The translations under genes were made by a program, and so were the position numbers. A DNA stretch of 20,822 bases from Selenomonas sp. AE3005 (GTDB lineage: Bacteria; Bacillota; Negativicutes; Selenomonadales; Selenomonadaceae). The stretch is taken from assembly GCF_905233635.1 (NCBI RefSeq), contig NZ_CAJODG010000060.1:1-20822 (forward strand). The letters are read 5' to 3'. Below the pieces are notes generated by a model that saw only the letters and a list, made by a program, of their open reading frames with translations, searched no databases and was not told the DNA's origin. Shown here piece after piece: positions 1-7,280 of the stretch. Each line of letters begins with the position of its first letter. The stretch's first letter is position 1.

Positions 1-72
1 GAAGGAGCCGAGCAGGAAGTTGGAACGGATAAAAATCGATACGAGATCGCCTTTAGTGAGCTGTTTTTCCAT
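1..72 (-). CDS. PTS mannose-family IID subunit (N-terminal part, cut by window edge)
   Basis: Only the first 24 codons are in the window; the gene continues beyond position 1. The visible peptide begins MEKQLTKGDL and runs on to IRSNFLLGSF, which resembles the start of ManZ/AgaD-type IID subunits (a short charged leader with LTK.D, then a hydrophobic RS..L.GSF stretch). It starts 15 nt after the IIC stop codon, so it is the third gene of the IIB-IIC-IID operon. IID pairs with IIC to form the membrane channel of mannose-family PTS permeases. The assignment rests on this short match plus operon position. Confidence 0.75.
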   Translation of the reverse strand, partial: MEKQLTKGDLVSIFIRSNFLLGSF

Positions 73-87
73 GAGTCGAACCTCCCC

Positions 88-885
88 TTACATCAAATCA
101 GAATCGTCAATGTCATCAAGCGGGTCACCAGAGCCGCCGGCAGCAGCGCCGTTCAGTTCACGCTGCAGGCCACGGATGTGGAAGTAAGCAGCGATAAGAC
201 CGATAGCACCGAAACCGATGAGGTTTACGTTGGTGAACACGGCGATGAGGAAGCCGAGGAAGAAGTACGGCATGAGGGACTTGGCGTTCATCATGTTGAT
301 AACCATTGCATAACCTACAACGACGATGAAACCACCGGAAACCTGCAGGCCGCGGGTGATAACTTCAGGAATGGATGCCAGCATAGCGTTAACAGTATCA
401 GTACCGGCAACAGCAGCAACGACAGCAGCCGGAGCAGCTACGCGGATGCCCTGCAGCAGCAGGCCGCCAACATGGCACATTTCAATACCGAAAGCGTTGC
501 CTTCGAGAGCGAATTTATCAGCTAAATGCTGGAAGAATACGGTAATGGTACGCACGAAGATGGTGAGAACCTGGCCAGCAGCGGCAAGAGGTACAGCCAG
601 TGCGATACCAGCGCCGATGGACTGATGGCCGACAATTACGAGGATAGCGGAAACTACAGATGCCAGAGCTGCATCCGGTGCCATAGCTGCACCGACGTTC
701 ATCCAGCCTAAAGCCAGCATTTCCAGCGTACCACCAAGGATAATACCAGTAGTCATATCACCTAATACAAGACCAACCAGCGTGCAGGCAACCAGCGGAC
801 GATGGAACTGTGCTTCGTCCAGCACACTTCCCATACCAGCGATGGCGGCCACCACGATGAGCAGAATAAATTGTACACTCGTCAT
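88..885 (-). CDS. PTS mannose/fructose/sorbose-family IIC subunit
   Basis: A 265-residue, very hydrophobic protein of normal length for ManY/AgaC-type IIC. It is the integral membrane part of a mannose-family PTS permease and carries the sugar through the membrane with IID. Family features seen are the N-terminal helix followed by VLDEAQFHRPLVACTLVGLVLGD (about residues 22-44), the GGTLEMLALGWMNVGAAMAPD stretch (about 51-71), and several later membrane helices. The last ~12 residues are acidic (DPLDDIDDSDLM). The start follows a purine-rich AAGGGGG site. It lies 57 nt downstream of the IIB gene and 15 nt upstream of IID. Substrate specificity cannot be read from the sequence. Confidence 0.93.
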   Translation of the reverse strand: MTSVQFILLIVVAAIAGMGSVLDEAQFHRPLVACTLVGLVLGDMTTGIILGGTLEMLALGWMNVGAAMAPDAALASVVSAILVIVGHQSIGAGIALAVPLAAAGQVLTIFVRTITVFFQHLADKFALEGNAFGIEMCHVGGLLLQGIRVAAPAAVVAAVAGTDTVNAMLASIPEVITRGLQVSGGFIVVVGYAMVINMMNAKSLMPYFFLGFLIAVFTNVNLIGFGAIGLIAAYFHIRGLQRELNGAAAGGSGDPLDDIDDSDLM

Positions 886-942
886 AATGAATAATCCCCC
901 TTCGAGATTCGTAAATATAATTCCTAAACTCTTTTAAGATGA

Positions 943-1434
943 TTAAGCCAAACCTTTAGCCTTCAGAGCCGACATCAAATCGCCTTTCGGTTCGCTGGCC
1001 AGTTTACGGATTTCCACTTCGATGCCCATTTCCTGCAGTTCGAGCAGTGCTTTGACATCATCCGGATTTACAGCTACAGCGCTGGAAATCAGCGTATCGC
1101 CGTCTTTGTAAGTCATGCCGCCCAGGTTTACGGACTTGAAGGGAATGCCACCCTTAACAGCGCGGACAACATCAGCCGGCTTCGTGAACAGGAACAGCGT
1201 CTTGAATGCATCGTACTTCGGGTTCTTGTATGCTTCGCAAGCCTTTTCTACAGGCACAACGTAAGCCTTGATTCCCGGAGGAGCAACCTGCAGCAGGAGC
1301 TTCTTTCTCATTTCATCCTTGGCAACTTCATCGCTGCAGCACATAATGCGGTTGCAGCCCGTTACCTTCGTCCATACCGTTGCCACCTGACCATGAATCA
1401 GACGGTCATCAATACGACAAAATGCGATTTCCAT
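943..1434 (-). CDS. PTS mannose/fructose/sorbose-family IIB subunit
   Basis: A 163-residue cytoplasmic protein that takes the phosphoryl group from IIA and passes it to the incoming sugar. The family motif DDRLIHGQV is at residues 9-17, with His14 as the expected phosphorylated residue. Length and the closing region (VNLGGMTYKDGDTLISSAVAV, then an EIRKLASEP segment) are normal for the family. It is the first gene of the operon; a good promoter lies 80-115 nt upstream. No IIA domain is fused to it and no mannose-type IIA gene is visible in the window, so IIA must be encoded elsewhere or downstream of IID. Confidence 0.95.
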   Translation of the reverse strand: MEIAFCRIDDRLIHGQVATVWTKVTGCNRIMCCSDEVAKDEMRKKLLLQVAPPGIKAYVVPVEKACEAYKNPKYDAFKTLFLFTKPADVVRAVKGGIPFKSVNLGGMTYKDGDTLISSAVAVNPDDVKALLELQEMGIEVEIRKLASEPKGDLMSALKAKGLA

Positions 1435-1519
1435 AATTCATTCCCCTTTCGGACTTCTCTCCTGACCGATCCCTAATCGGCACAAGAGAATTAAACTTTG
1501 TTTTTTTCTGACAATAAGA

Positions 1520-1548
1520 ATTATAATAGCAAACTACGCCAAAGTCAG
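1520..1548 (-). promoter_or_regulatory. Promoter of the mannose-family PTS operon
   Basis: Read on the minus strand, CTGACT (1548-1543) is followed after exactly 17 nt by a perfect TATAAT (1525-1520). The predicted transcription start is near 1513, giving a leader of about 80 nt before the IIB start codon at 1434. Confidence 0.7.
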
Positions 1549-1580
1549 CTGAACTCTGTCACAACTTAGCCAATAATAAC

Positions 1581-1594
1581 ATGACATTTGTCAT
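1581..1594. promoter_or_regulatory. 14-bp palindrome, candidate operator of the PTS operon
   Basis: ATGACA-TT-TGTCAT is a perfect 6-bp inverted repeat with a 2-nt centre. Read on the minus strand it is ATGACAAATGTCAT. Its centre is about 74 nt upstream of the predicted start of PTS transcription. A nearly identical palindrome (10487-10500) precedes the glucitol-type IIA gene; both share the core GACAAATGTC. The binding protein is unknown. Confidence 0.45.
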
Positions 1595-1621
1595 AAACAG
1601 TCAAATTATGCTCACAACCAC

Positions 1622-1661
1622 AAAACAGACCGTCGGTTTCCACGCACCAACGGTCTGTTTT
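1622..1661 (-). terminator. Terminator downstream of fbp
   Basis: AAAACAGACCGT (1622-1633) and ACGGTCTGTTTT (1650-1661) form a perfect 12-bp stem with a 16-nt loop. It begins 8 nt after the fbp stop codon and ends in TTTTG on the minus strand. The symmetric A/T ends could let it act in both directions, but no plus-strand gene ends here. Confidence 0.75.
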
Positions 1662-1668
1662 CGTATAT

Positions 1669-3582
1669 TTACTCCTGCGGTTTTATCAACCCATTTTGAT
1701 ATGCCAGCAGCAAATTATATAAATCTGTAATCTCGTCCTGTATCAGCCTGCCCTCGTCCGTATCGCCGAGCGTTGTACGGCAGGTTTGCAGTTCCACGGT
1801 TTCCGACACGGATTCAATATCTTTATTTTCTCGCAAAGCCTCCCGGACGTCAGCAATTTTTTGATGCTGCAGCAGGCGCAGACCACGGGAATTGGAAATC
1901 AGCGTGTAGCCGGAAATACCGGTCTTGCTATGATAGGCTTTGCAAAAACCGCCATCAATAATAATGGCCTTGCCCCCGGCCTTGACCGGTGTTTCGCCTT
2001 TTTTGACCTTCACAGGAACATGACCGTTAATGATATGCCCCTTTTGAGCGTCCAGCCCAAACTCCTGCAATACCATAGCACAGGTATCTTCATTATTTAC
2101 ATACTTGAAATAGGGGTCTGCCGGTTCCTTCCAGGTACTTTCATCGGGAATATACGCCCGCTCAAAGGTCTTGAACTCCCGGCCGGATACCGGCGAAAGG
2201 CGGCCGCACCAAAGGAAGTACATGAAGTCCACTGCCTCCGCCGTATGATGCAGATAGGCCTCACGGGCCAGGCGGTCACAATAGTCAAACCAGCCCTTGC
2301 CCCGGAATTCCTTGTCCTTATAGGTAATAGTCCGCAGGGAACCATCATCATTGAGCAGCACACAGCCATGAAAAAGCAGGTTGCCATTATAACGAGTGTA
2401 AAGGCTGCCCTTTTGGTAGAGGTAATCCACATGACGCTGGAGCACTGTGCTCTCCTCAAAATACGATTTGAGGTCCGCAATGATGGCCGCCTCTTTTTCC
2501 GTAAGTTCATAGCAGTCAGGAGCCGCCTCATCAAGCGTGGGGAAATACGCGCTTTCCAGCTCATACCGCTTGCCGTCACCGAGGACTGCATGCGAGGAAC
2601 GGAAGTCGATTTTATCAAGCAGCAGGCGGCTGTCCATCTGGTATTCCGGGTGCCGGCGGATAAGCTGCCCCTCCAGCTTGAACATCATCATGGTAATGGC
2701 CTTTTCCGCCGCCTTGATGGGATTGGCGTCAGGATAAATGCGCGAGGCAAAGGTCGTCAGCGGCCGCAGGCTGATACCGTACCCCCGTTCCAATACGTCC
2801 GTATTATTATAGCGCAAGCTGTTGCGCACCACCGTGGCAATGCAGGCCTCATTCCCCAGAGCCGCCCCCATCCACAGCACATCATGATTCCCCCACTGAA
2901 TATCCACCGACGGGTGTTTCATCAAGAGGTTCAAAATGGCGTCAGGACGATTGCCCCGGTCAAAAAAATCCCCGACGATATGCAGCCGGTCGACCGCCAG
3001 CCGCTTAATCAGCACCGTAAACGCCTCGATGAAATCAGCACCGCTGTCAATCTGCACAATGGTATTCAGCAGCCGTTTATGGTACACAAACTGGGCGTTG
3101 TCGGCCTCGGGCCGGGTATTCATCAGCTCCACAATCACCGCCTCATAGCGCTTGGGGATAAAACCGTTCACCTTGGAGGCCGGATATTTGTAACTCATGA
3201 GCTTTGACAGTTCGAGCAGCTGGGATAAATTGCGCCGGTACCACTCCGGCGTATTTTGATGCTTACTGGCCACCTGCTCGATTTTTTCCTTAGGGTAGTA
3301 AATCAAAGTGCAGAATTCTGCCTTTTCCTCCGCGCTGAGGCGTTCTCCAAAGACATAATCCACCTTTTCCCGGATAACCCCGGAACAATTGTTCAGAATG
3401 TGAAAGAACGATGCATACTCTCCGTGCAAATCACTCATAAAATGTTCAATGCCCTTGGGCAGGGATAACCTGGACTGCAGATAAATCAGCTGCTCGTATA
3501 CCGATTCCTTCGTGGGATATTTTTCTGCCAACAGCCGCATAACCTTGTTAGGCCGCCCTTTGACCGCTGTACCGCGTACCAT
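1669..3582 (-). CDS. fbp: Class III fructose-1,6-bisphosphatase
   Basis: Hydrolyses fructose 1,6-bisphosphate to fructose 6-phosphate in gluconeogenesis; cytoplasmic. This is the large Bacillota form (FBPase_2 family, about 640-670 residues), unrelated to the class I and II enzymes. Metallophosphatase motifs are visible: SDLHGE (about residues 50-55), GDFFDRG (about 204-210), GNHD (about 231-234), and a later NGHVPVK. An in-frame GTG at 3591 gives 640 residues, but its AAAGG site abuts that GTG directly. The same site is 9 nt from the ATG at 3582, so ATG (637 residues) is preferred. The gene follows a YdjM-type hydrolase gene with a gap of under 40 nt and no visible terminator between them, so the two are probably cotranscribed. 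Confidence 0.95.
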   Translation of the reverse strand: MVRGTAVKGRPNKVMRLLAEKYPTKESVYEQLIYLQSRLSLPKGIEHFMSDLHGEYASFFHILNNCSGVIREKVDYVFGERLSAEEKAEFCTLIYYPKEKIEQVASKHQNTPEWYRRNLSQLLELSKLMSYKYPASKVNGFIPKRYEAVIVELMNTRPEADNAQFVYHKRLLNTIVQIDSGADFIEAFTVLIKRLAVDRLHIVGDFFDRGNRPDAILNLLMKHPSVDIQWGNHDVLWMGAALGNEACIATVVRNSLRYNNTDVLERGYGISLRPLTTFASRIYPDANPIKAAEKAITMMMFKLEGQLIRRHPEYQMDSRLLLDKIDFRSSHAVLGDGKRYELESAYFPTLDEAAPDCYELTEKEAAIIADLKSYFEESTVLQRHVDYLYQKGSLYTRYNGNLLFHGCVLLNDDGSLRTITYKDKEFRGKGWFDYCDRLAREAYLHHTAEAVDFMYFLWCGRLSPVSGREFKTFERAYIPDESTWKEPADPYFKYVNNEDTCAMVLQEFGLDAQKGHIINGHVPVKVKKGETPVKAGGKAIIIDGGFCKAYHSKTGISGYTLISNSRGLRLLQHQKIADVREALRENKDIESVSETVELQTCRTTLGDTDEGRLIQDEITDLYNLLLAYQNGLIKPQE

Positions 3583-3620
3583 ACCGACCACCCTTTCAGC
3601 GCATTCATATATATTTACTT

Positions 3621-4061
3621 TTATTTTAGCATAAACTGTGTATGGACGATATATGTCAGCACCACCACAGCCATGGAAAACAAATACTCTGTTACCGAAC
3701 CGACTTTAAACAGCTTTATCCCTATTTTTTGCCAGGGAAACAAACATGGCACCTTGCCACAGACAGCATCTTCCGCGATATGCAGTAATGCCCCAATACA
3801 GACATAACTGCCGTAAACGGCGATTTCATTATGCGCCTGCAGCCAGCCCAGCTGCATGATGGCATACAGGGCAATATAGATTACCGGCCAATGCGACCAG
3901 CCCCTGTGTTTAGCACGCCAGCTCCAGTAGGACGCGCCGAGGCGTCCCTCCACCTTATCGGGGAAAATAGCACCGCCCATGGCAAATGCTGCCGCCAGCA
4001 TATCCTGCGTAGCCCCATAGACGATTACCCCGGTTACTATTTCATGGTTTATCCATTTCAT
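3621..4061 (-). CDS. YdjM-type membrane-bound metal-dependent hydrolase
   Basis: A 146-residue integral membrane protein of the YdjM/DUF457 family (putative inner-membrane metal-dependent hydrolases). The spaced family motifs are present: His6 near the N-terminus, PD at 34-35, HRGWSH at 52-57, HIAED at 94-98, and the C-terminal GSVTEYLF. These His and Asp residues are the proposed metal ligands, and the rest is largely membrane helix. The biological substrate of the family is not established; E. coli YdjM is in the LexA regulon. An AGGAG site precedes the ATG at a long spacing of 13 nt. It lies just upstream of fbp on the same strand. No LexA-like box was recognised upstream. Confidence 0.85.
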   Translation of the reverse strand: MKWINHEIVTGVIVYGATQDMLAAAFAMGGAIFPDKVEGRLGASYWSWRAKHRGWSHWPVIYIALYAIMQLGWLQAHNEIAVYGSYVCIGALLHIAEDAVCGKVPCLFPWQKIGIKLFKVGSVTEYLFSMAVVVLTYIVHTQFMLK

Positions 4062-4160
4062 TATACTAAATTAACTCCTATTATACCTATTACCTTATCT
4101 TATCATATCTGCCACCACTTGTACCATCTTTCCTTGCCTCCACCGCTTGAACAACAGGCG

Positions 4161-4189
4161 TTGCTGACTTTGCCTTCTTATAGTATAAT
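4161..4189 (+). promoter_or_regulatory. Promoter of the 365-residue membrane-anchored protein
   Basis: TTGCTG (4161-4166), 17 nt, then a perfect TATAAT (4184-4189). The predicted transcript starts near 4196. A GGAGAG ribosome-binding site at 4208-4213 is 6 nt before the ATG at 4220. Confidence 0.6.
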
Positions 4190-4219
4190 GAATTTACTTA
4201 TAGAAACGGAGAGAATATA

Positions 4220-5317
4220 ATGGATGATTATACTTGGCAACAGCGGCTGCAGGCGCGCAAGGCAAGAGAACACCGCCGCCTGTCCCTGGTCATTTTCCTG
4301 CTGGCGGTCATGATTGGTTCTGCCCTCTGGTATTTCTTTTTTTACATCCGCACCCCTGAATACTCCTTGGCACAGCTGCAGACAGCCATTGCCGAGCATG
4401 ACGGCGAAACCTTTGCCCGTTATGTAAATCAGGAATTACTGGCCTCCCGGGCCTACGATGATTTGACGGTTGACCTGTTCGCCTATGACTCAGAACTGAC
4501 GCCGCAAACCAAGGCCATGTTTGAGAAATTCTACATTCTGATAAAGCCGCAAATGGCGGCTGGTCTGGAAACCACGGCACTTAACCGTGTCACCGCCGGC
4601 AGCTGGCTGCTGCCAGACGGTACGGATATCCTCAAAGGCCGCCAGCTGGGTATCGACTTTGAGCGGTTCCTGGAACGCAGCCAGCTACGCAATACCACCC
4701 TGGTCAGCATCGGCAAGGTGGAACATAACGGCCAAAACGCCACCGCCGAACTGAATATCCGGGAAGATTATACCCAGACAGATTTCACTTTAGTGGCTGT
4801 AATGGAACAAGCTGATGACGGTCACTGGCAGATAGCTTACCTCAAAAATTACAAAGCCTATCTGGATTTGATTTCGCCCCTGCAAAACCGGGACATTGCC
4901 AGCTATATAGCTGATACCAAGGAAATCGTCAACAATAGCAATGAAACCTTCGCCGTCCTAAAAAGTCACTTTAAACGGCTGGGGCATTCCAAAAACGGCT
5001 ACCTGAGCAAGCAGCAAAAACAAAAACTGCAGTCACTCATCACGGAAGATATCATTCCCAACCTGCAGGAAAGACAGGCTCAGCTGGACGCCGTGGCCAT
5101 CCCTGCCGGCGCCCAGTATCTGGCCCGTCAGCGGCAGCAGGCTACGGAAACCAGCATCAAGGCCTGGCAGCATTACATCCGCGGCCTGCAGACCGGCAAT
5201 CCGCAGGAATTTGCCACGGCAGAAACCCTGCACAAGCAGGAACTGGCCATTGACCTGCGCGTTCAGGATATCATACGCCATACGGCTATCAGCAAAAATA
5301 TTCCTAACCTGCCATAA
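4220..5317 (+). CDS. Membrane-anchored protein of unknown function
   Basis: A 365-residue protein with a short basic cytoplasmic N-terminus, one membrane helix (about residues 21-43), and a large soluble C-terminal part expected outside the membrane. There is no lipobox and no convincing signal-peptidase site, so it is probably an uncleaved anchor. The segment after the helix (YSLAQLQTAIAEHDGETFARYVN) resembles the start of DUF2939/DUF4878-type domains, and a beta-rich middle (ATAELNIREDYTQTDFTLVAVME, then GHWQIAYL) fits an NTF2-like fold. The last ~130 residues look helical and rich in Gln. It is monocistronic: own promoter before, hairpin after. No function is assigned. Confidence 0.8.
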   Translation: MDDYTWQQRLQARKAREHRRLSLVIFLLAVMIGSALWYFFFYIRTPEYSLAQLQTAIAEHDGETFARYVNQELLASRAYDDLTVDLFAYDSELTPQTKAMFEKFYILIKPQMAAGLETTALNRVTAGSWLLPDGTDILKGRQLGIDFERFLERSQLRNTTLVSIGKVEHNGQNATAELNIREDYTQTDFTLVAVMEQADDGHWQIAYLKNYKAYLDLISPLQNRDIASYIADTKEIVNNSNETFAVLKSHFKRLGHSKNGYLSKQQKQKLQSLITEDIIPNLQERQAQLDAVAIPAGAQYLARQRQQATETSIKAWQHYIRGLQTGNPQEFATAETLHKQELAIDLRVQDIIRHTAISKNIPNLP

Positions 5318-5318
5318 C

Positions 5319-5339
5319 ACCGGAGTCCCTGACTCCGGT
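5319..5339 (+). terminator. Weak terminator after the 365-residue protein
   Basis: ACCGGAGT and ACTCCGGT form a perfect 8-bp stem with loop CCCTG, two nt after the stop codon. It is followed by TAAAATTTCTT rather than a clean T run, so termination may be partial. Confidence 0.5.
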
Positions 5340-5348
5340 TAAAATTTC

Positions 5349-5376
5349 TTGACTTCCTGGATTTTCATAGTAAAAT
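5349..5376 (+). promoter_or_regulatory. Promoter of the glucose-type PTS IIA gene
   Basis: TTGACT (5349-5354), 16 nt, TAAAAT (5371-5376); each box differs from consensus at one position. The leader would be about 75 nt. No operator-like palindrome resembling those at the other PTS promoters is seen. Confidence 0.65.
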
Positions 5377-5459
5377 ATAAATATAAATGTTGTTAGAAAA
5401 TTCTCAAATTCCAGCAAACTATCGACAAACTAATCGCTGCAGAAAGGTGGCTTGATATC

Positions 5460-5936
5460 ATGACCGCAGAAAAAAACAAATACCAAGTCCTGGCCCCTGT
5501 TTCAGGCAAGACTCTCGAACTAGATTCCGTTCCTGACCCAGTGTTTGCCGAAAAACTTACTGGTGACGGACTGGCCATCGAAATGGAAAGTGACACTGTA
5601 CTAGCGCCCTGCGATGGCGTTATTTCCCTGTTTTTTGAAACAAAACACGCTTTTGCCATCACCACGGACGAAGGCATTCAGATTCTCGTACATGTGGGAT
5701 TGGACAGCATTATTTTGAACGGCGAAGGCCTCACCGCCCTAAAGCATGCTGGGGACCGGGTTACCGCCGGTACACCGGTTATCAAAGCTGACATGGACGT
5801 GCTGAAAAAGCATTCCATCAATATGATTTCCCCCGTCCTCGTCGTAAATTTTGACCAGGTTTCCGAACTTTGTCCCTGTAACGCCGGCACCGCAGTAACT
5901 GCCGGCACCGACGAAGTATTACAATACGCCGTATGA
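5460..5936 (+). CDS. Stand-alone PTS IIA subunit, glucose (Crr) type
   Basis: A 158-residue cytoplasmic phosphocarrier of the EIIA-Glc family, complete as a single domain. It accepts phosphate from HPr and donates it to glucose-type IIB domains. The two active-site histidines are visible: His63 in TKHAFAI and His78 in QILVHVGLD, the latter the expected phosphorylation site. The family sequence VLAPCDGVI (about 48-56) is also present. An AAAGGTGG site precedes the ATG. No glucose-type IIBC gene is nearby, so it probably serves permeases encoded elsewhere. In enteric bacteria such proteins also regulate transport and cAMP, but whether this one does so is unknown. Confidence 0.95.
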   Translation: MTAEKNKYQVLAPVSGKTLELDSVPDPVFAEKLTGDGLAIEMESDTVLAPCDGVISLFFETKHAFAITTDEGIQILVHVGLDSIILNGEGLTALKHAGDRVTAGTPVIKADMDVLKKHSINMISPVLVVNFDQVSELCPCNAGTAVTAGTDEVLQYAV

Positions 5937-5985
5937 AAAAAGGCGATGTGAAACATGCGCAAGCATTTTCCACATCGTCTTTTTT
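5936..5985. terminator. Bidirectional terminator between convergent genes
   Basis: GGCGATGTG (5942-5950) pairs with CACATCGTC (5971-5979), with an inner ATGC-GCAA-GCAT hairpin. It is flanked by A residues on the left and TCTTTTTTTA on the right. It can terminate the IIA gene from the left and the solute-binding protein operon from the right. Confidence 0.85.
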
Positions 5986-7280
5986 TATTGCTGTAAATAT
6001 GCGTTTATTTCCTTTTGCACCTGGCTGAGCGCACTGCTGAGAGAATCCTTCTCCCGTATGATATGCTGCAGTTTGTTATCGGCTAAATGCAGCGCCTCCA
6101 GACATCTGGCAAACTTCGAAGGCGTGATGGAGTCGTCCATCACTTCGCTGACTGTTTTCAGATTCATTTCTTCGCTGCCCGGCGTGGCCTCATTAAAGAG
6201 TGCCTGCGCCTGCGGCGACTCCACCACATCACGGCGAGCTGGCAGGCCCTGCGTCTTGGTGAGCATCAATTCCTGTACAGCCGGGTCATAACAAATGGTT
6301 TTCAGCAATTCCCAGGCCAGCCGCTGTTCGTGGCTGCGTGCACTGATACCCATGAGCATTGGCTGTATCAGCGAGGAATTGCGCCCGGACGGCCCTGCCG
6401 GCAGTTTGATACAGTCCCATTCAAAGGAACTGTATTTTTTTATGCGCCAGGGATAAGGCTTGTACGTGCGGTATTCCGCAAAGGTAAAAGGCCGAAAGGC
6501 CACCTTGCCCATATCAAAATCCTTGGCCTGAACCTCCTGCCCTTGATTGACCTCATGGATTTCCTGCATAAAACGCAAAACTTCTTCCATCTTTTTATCG
6601 GCCAGATTAGCTGTGCGCCCATCTGAGGAAAATATTTTTACGCCATTGGTAAGCGCCGCAATCCGCCAGGTGTAGTCATATACACCAAATTGGTCAATCC
6701 GGCCATCACCATCGGTATCCCGGGTAACGGCCCGGCATATCTGCATAAAATCATGCCACGTCCAGTTATTGGCCGGAATCGCAATACCTTCACTGGCCAA
6801 CAGGCTTTTATTGACGAACATAAGTGTCGGCACCGCTCCCACAGGCAGAGCATAGCTCTGCCCCTGCCACTTGCCGTAATCAAGCGCACTTTTGTAATAA
6901 ACTGACGCGTCAAAACTGGCATCAACACTGGCCGAACGTGCCAAGGGATACAGCGCCCCACTGGCCGCATACAGGTCAAAATCAGCCCCGGGGACCACGA
7001 AAACATCGGGCTCCGTCCCCTTTAAAAACTGCTCAGCCAGCCACTCGGAATAATCATCCTTGCGAATACCGCTGACATATTTCACTTTCACGCCGGGATG
7101 TTCCTTTTCAAACCGCTCAATCGCTGCCTCCAGCATGGCATACGAATCGCCCTCCGGCACCTCCCAGTTACTGCCGGCAAACAAGCCGACATACAGGACT
7201 TTGGGCTTGGTCAGATACCAGCTCAAAGCGACGGTGAACAGCAGCAGAAACACCACATACAGGGCAAAGCCACGTTTCAT
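5985..7280 (-). CDS. Membrane-anchored family 1 extracellular solute-binding protein
   Basis: A 431-residue sugar-type (SBP_bac_1) binding protein. The N-terminus is a basic residue cluster and one helix (about 5-23) without lipobox Cys or clear cleavage site, so it appears anchored to the membrane with the binding domain outside. Family features are an early YVGLFAGSNWEVP strand, ALPVGAVPTLMFVNKSLL (about 144-161), and DTDGDGRID (188-196), an EF-hand-like calcium loop common in this family. The C-terminus ends in a helical tail. Its ATG overlaps the response-regulator stop by 4 nt (ATGA), indicating coupled translation. No ABC permease or ATPase lies in the window, so a role as a sensory input to the adjacent kinase is likely (inference). 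Confidence 0.88.
   Translation of the reverse strand: MKRGFALYVVFLLLFTVALSWYLTKPKVLYVGLFAGSNWEVPEGDSYAMLEAAIERFEKEHPGVKVKYVSGIRKDDYSEWLAEQFLKGTEPDVFVVPGADFDLYAASGALYPLARSASVDASFDASVYYKSALDYGKWQGQSYALPVGAVPTLMFVNKSLLASEGIAIPANNWTWHDFMQICRAVTRDTDGDGRIDQFGVYDYTWRIAALTNGVKIFSSDGRTANLADKKMEEVLRFMQEIHEVNQGQEVQAKDFDMGKVAFRPFTFAEYRTYKPYPWRIKKYSSFEWDCIKLPAGPSGRNSSLIQPMLMGISARSHEQRLAWELLKTICYDPAVQELMLTKTQGLPARRDVVESPQAQALFNEATPGSEEMNLKTVSEVMDDSITPSKFARCLEALHLADNKLQHIIREKDSLSSALSQVQKEINAYLQQ

Noticed and set aside
178..711. Several overlapping plus-strand open frames across the IIC gene
   Set aside because: They are shadows of the IIC gene; their products are Ser/Asp/Glu-rich with no family likeness and no ribosome-binding site pattern.
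1786..3207. A 473-codon plus-strand open frame opposite fbp
   Set aside because: It is antisense to fbp, whose metallophosphatase motifs are unmistakable. The antisense product has no recognisable family features; it is a by-product of codon bias in the real gene.
4080..4085. TATAAT on the minus strand just before the YdjM-type gene
   Set aside because: A start placed by this box would fall at about 4073, cutting off the AGGAG site needed by the gene, and there is no usable -35 box. The real promoter is probably further upstream but was not identified.
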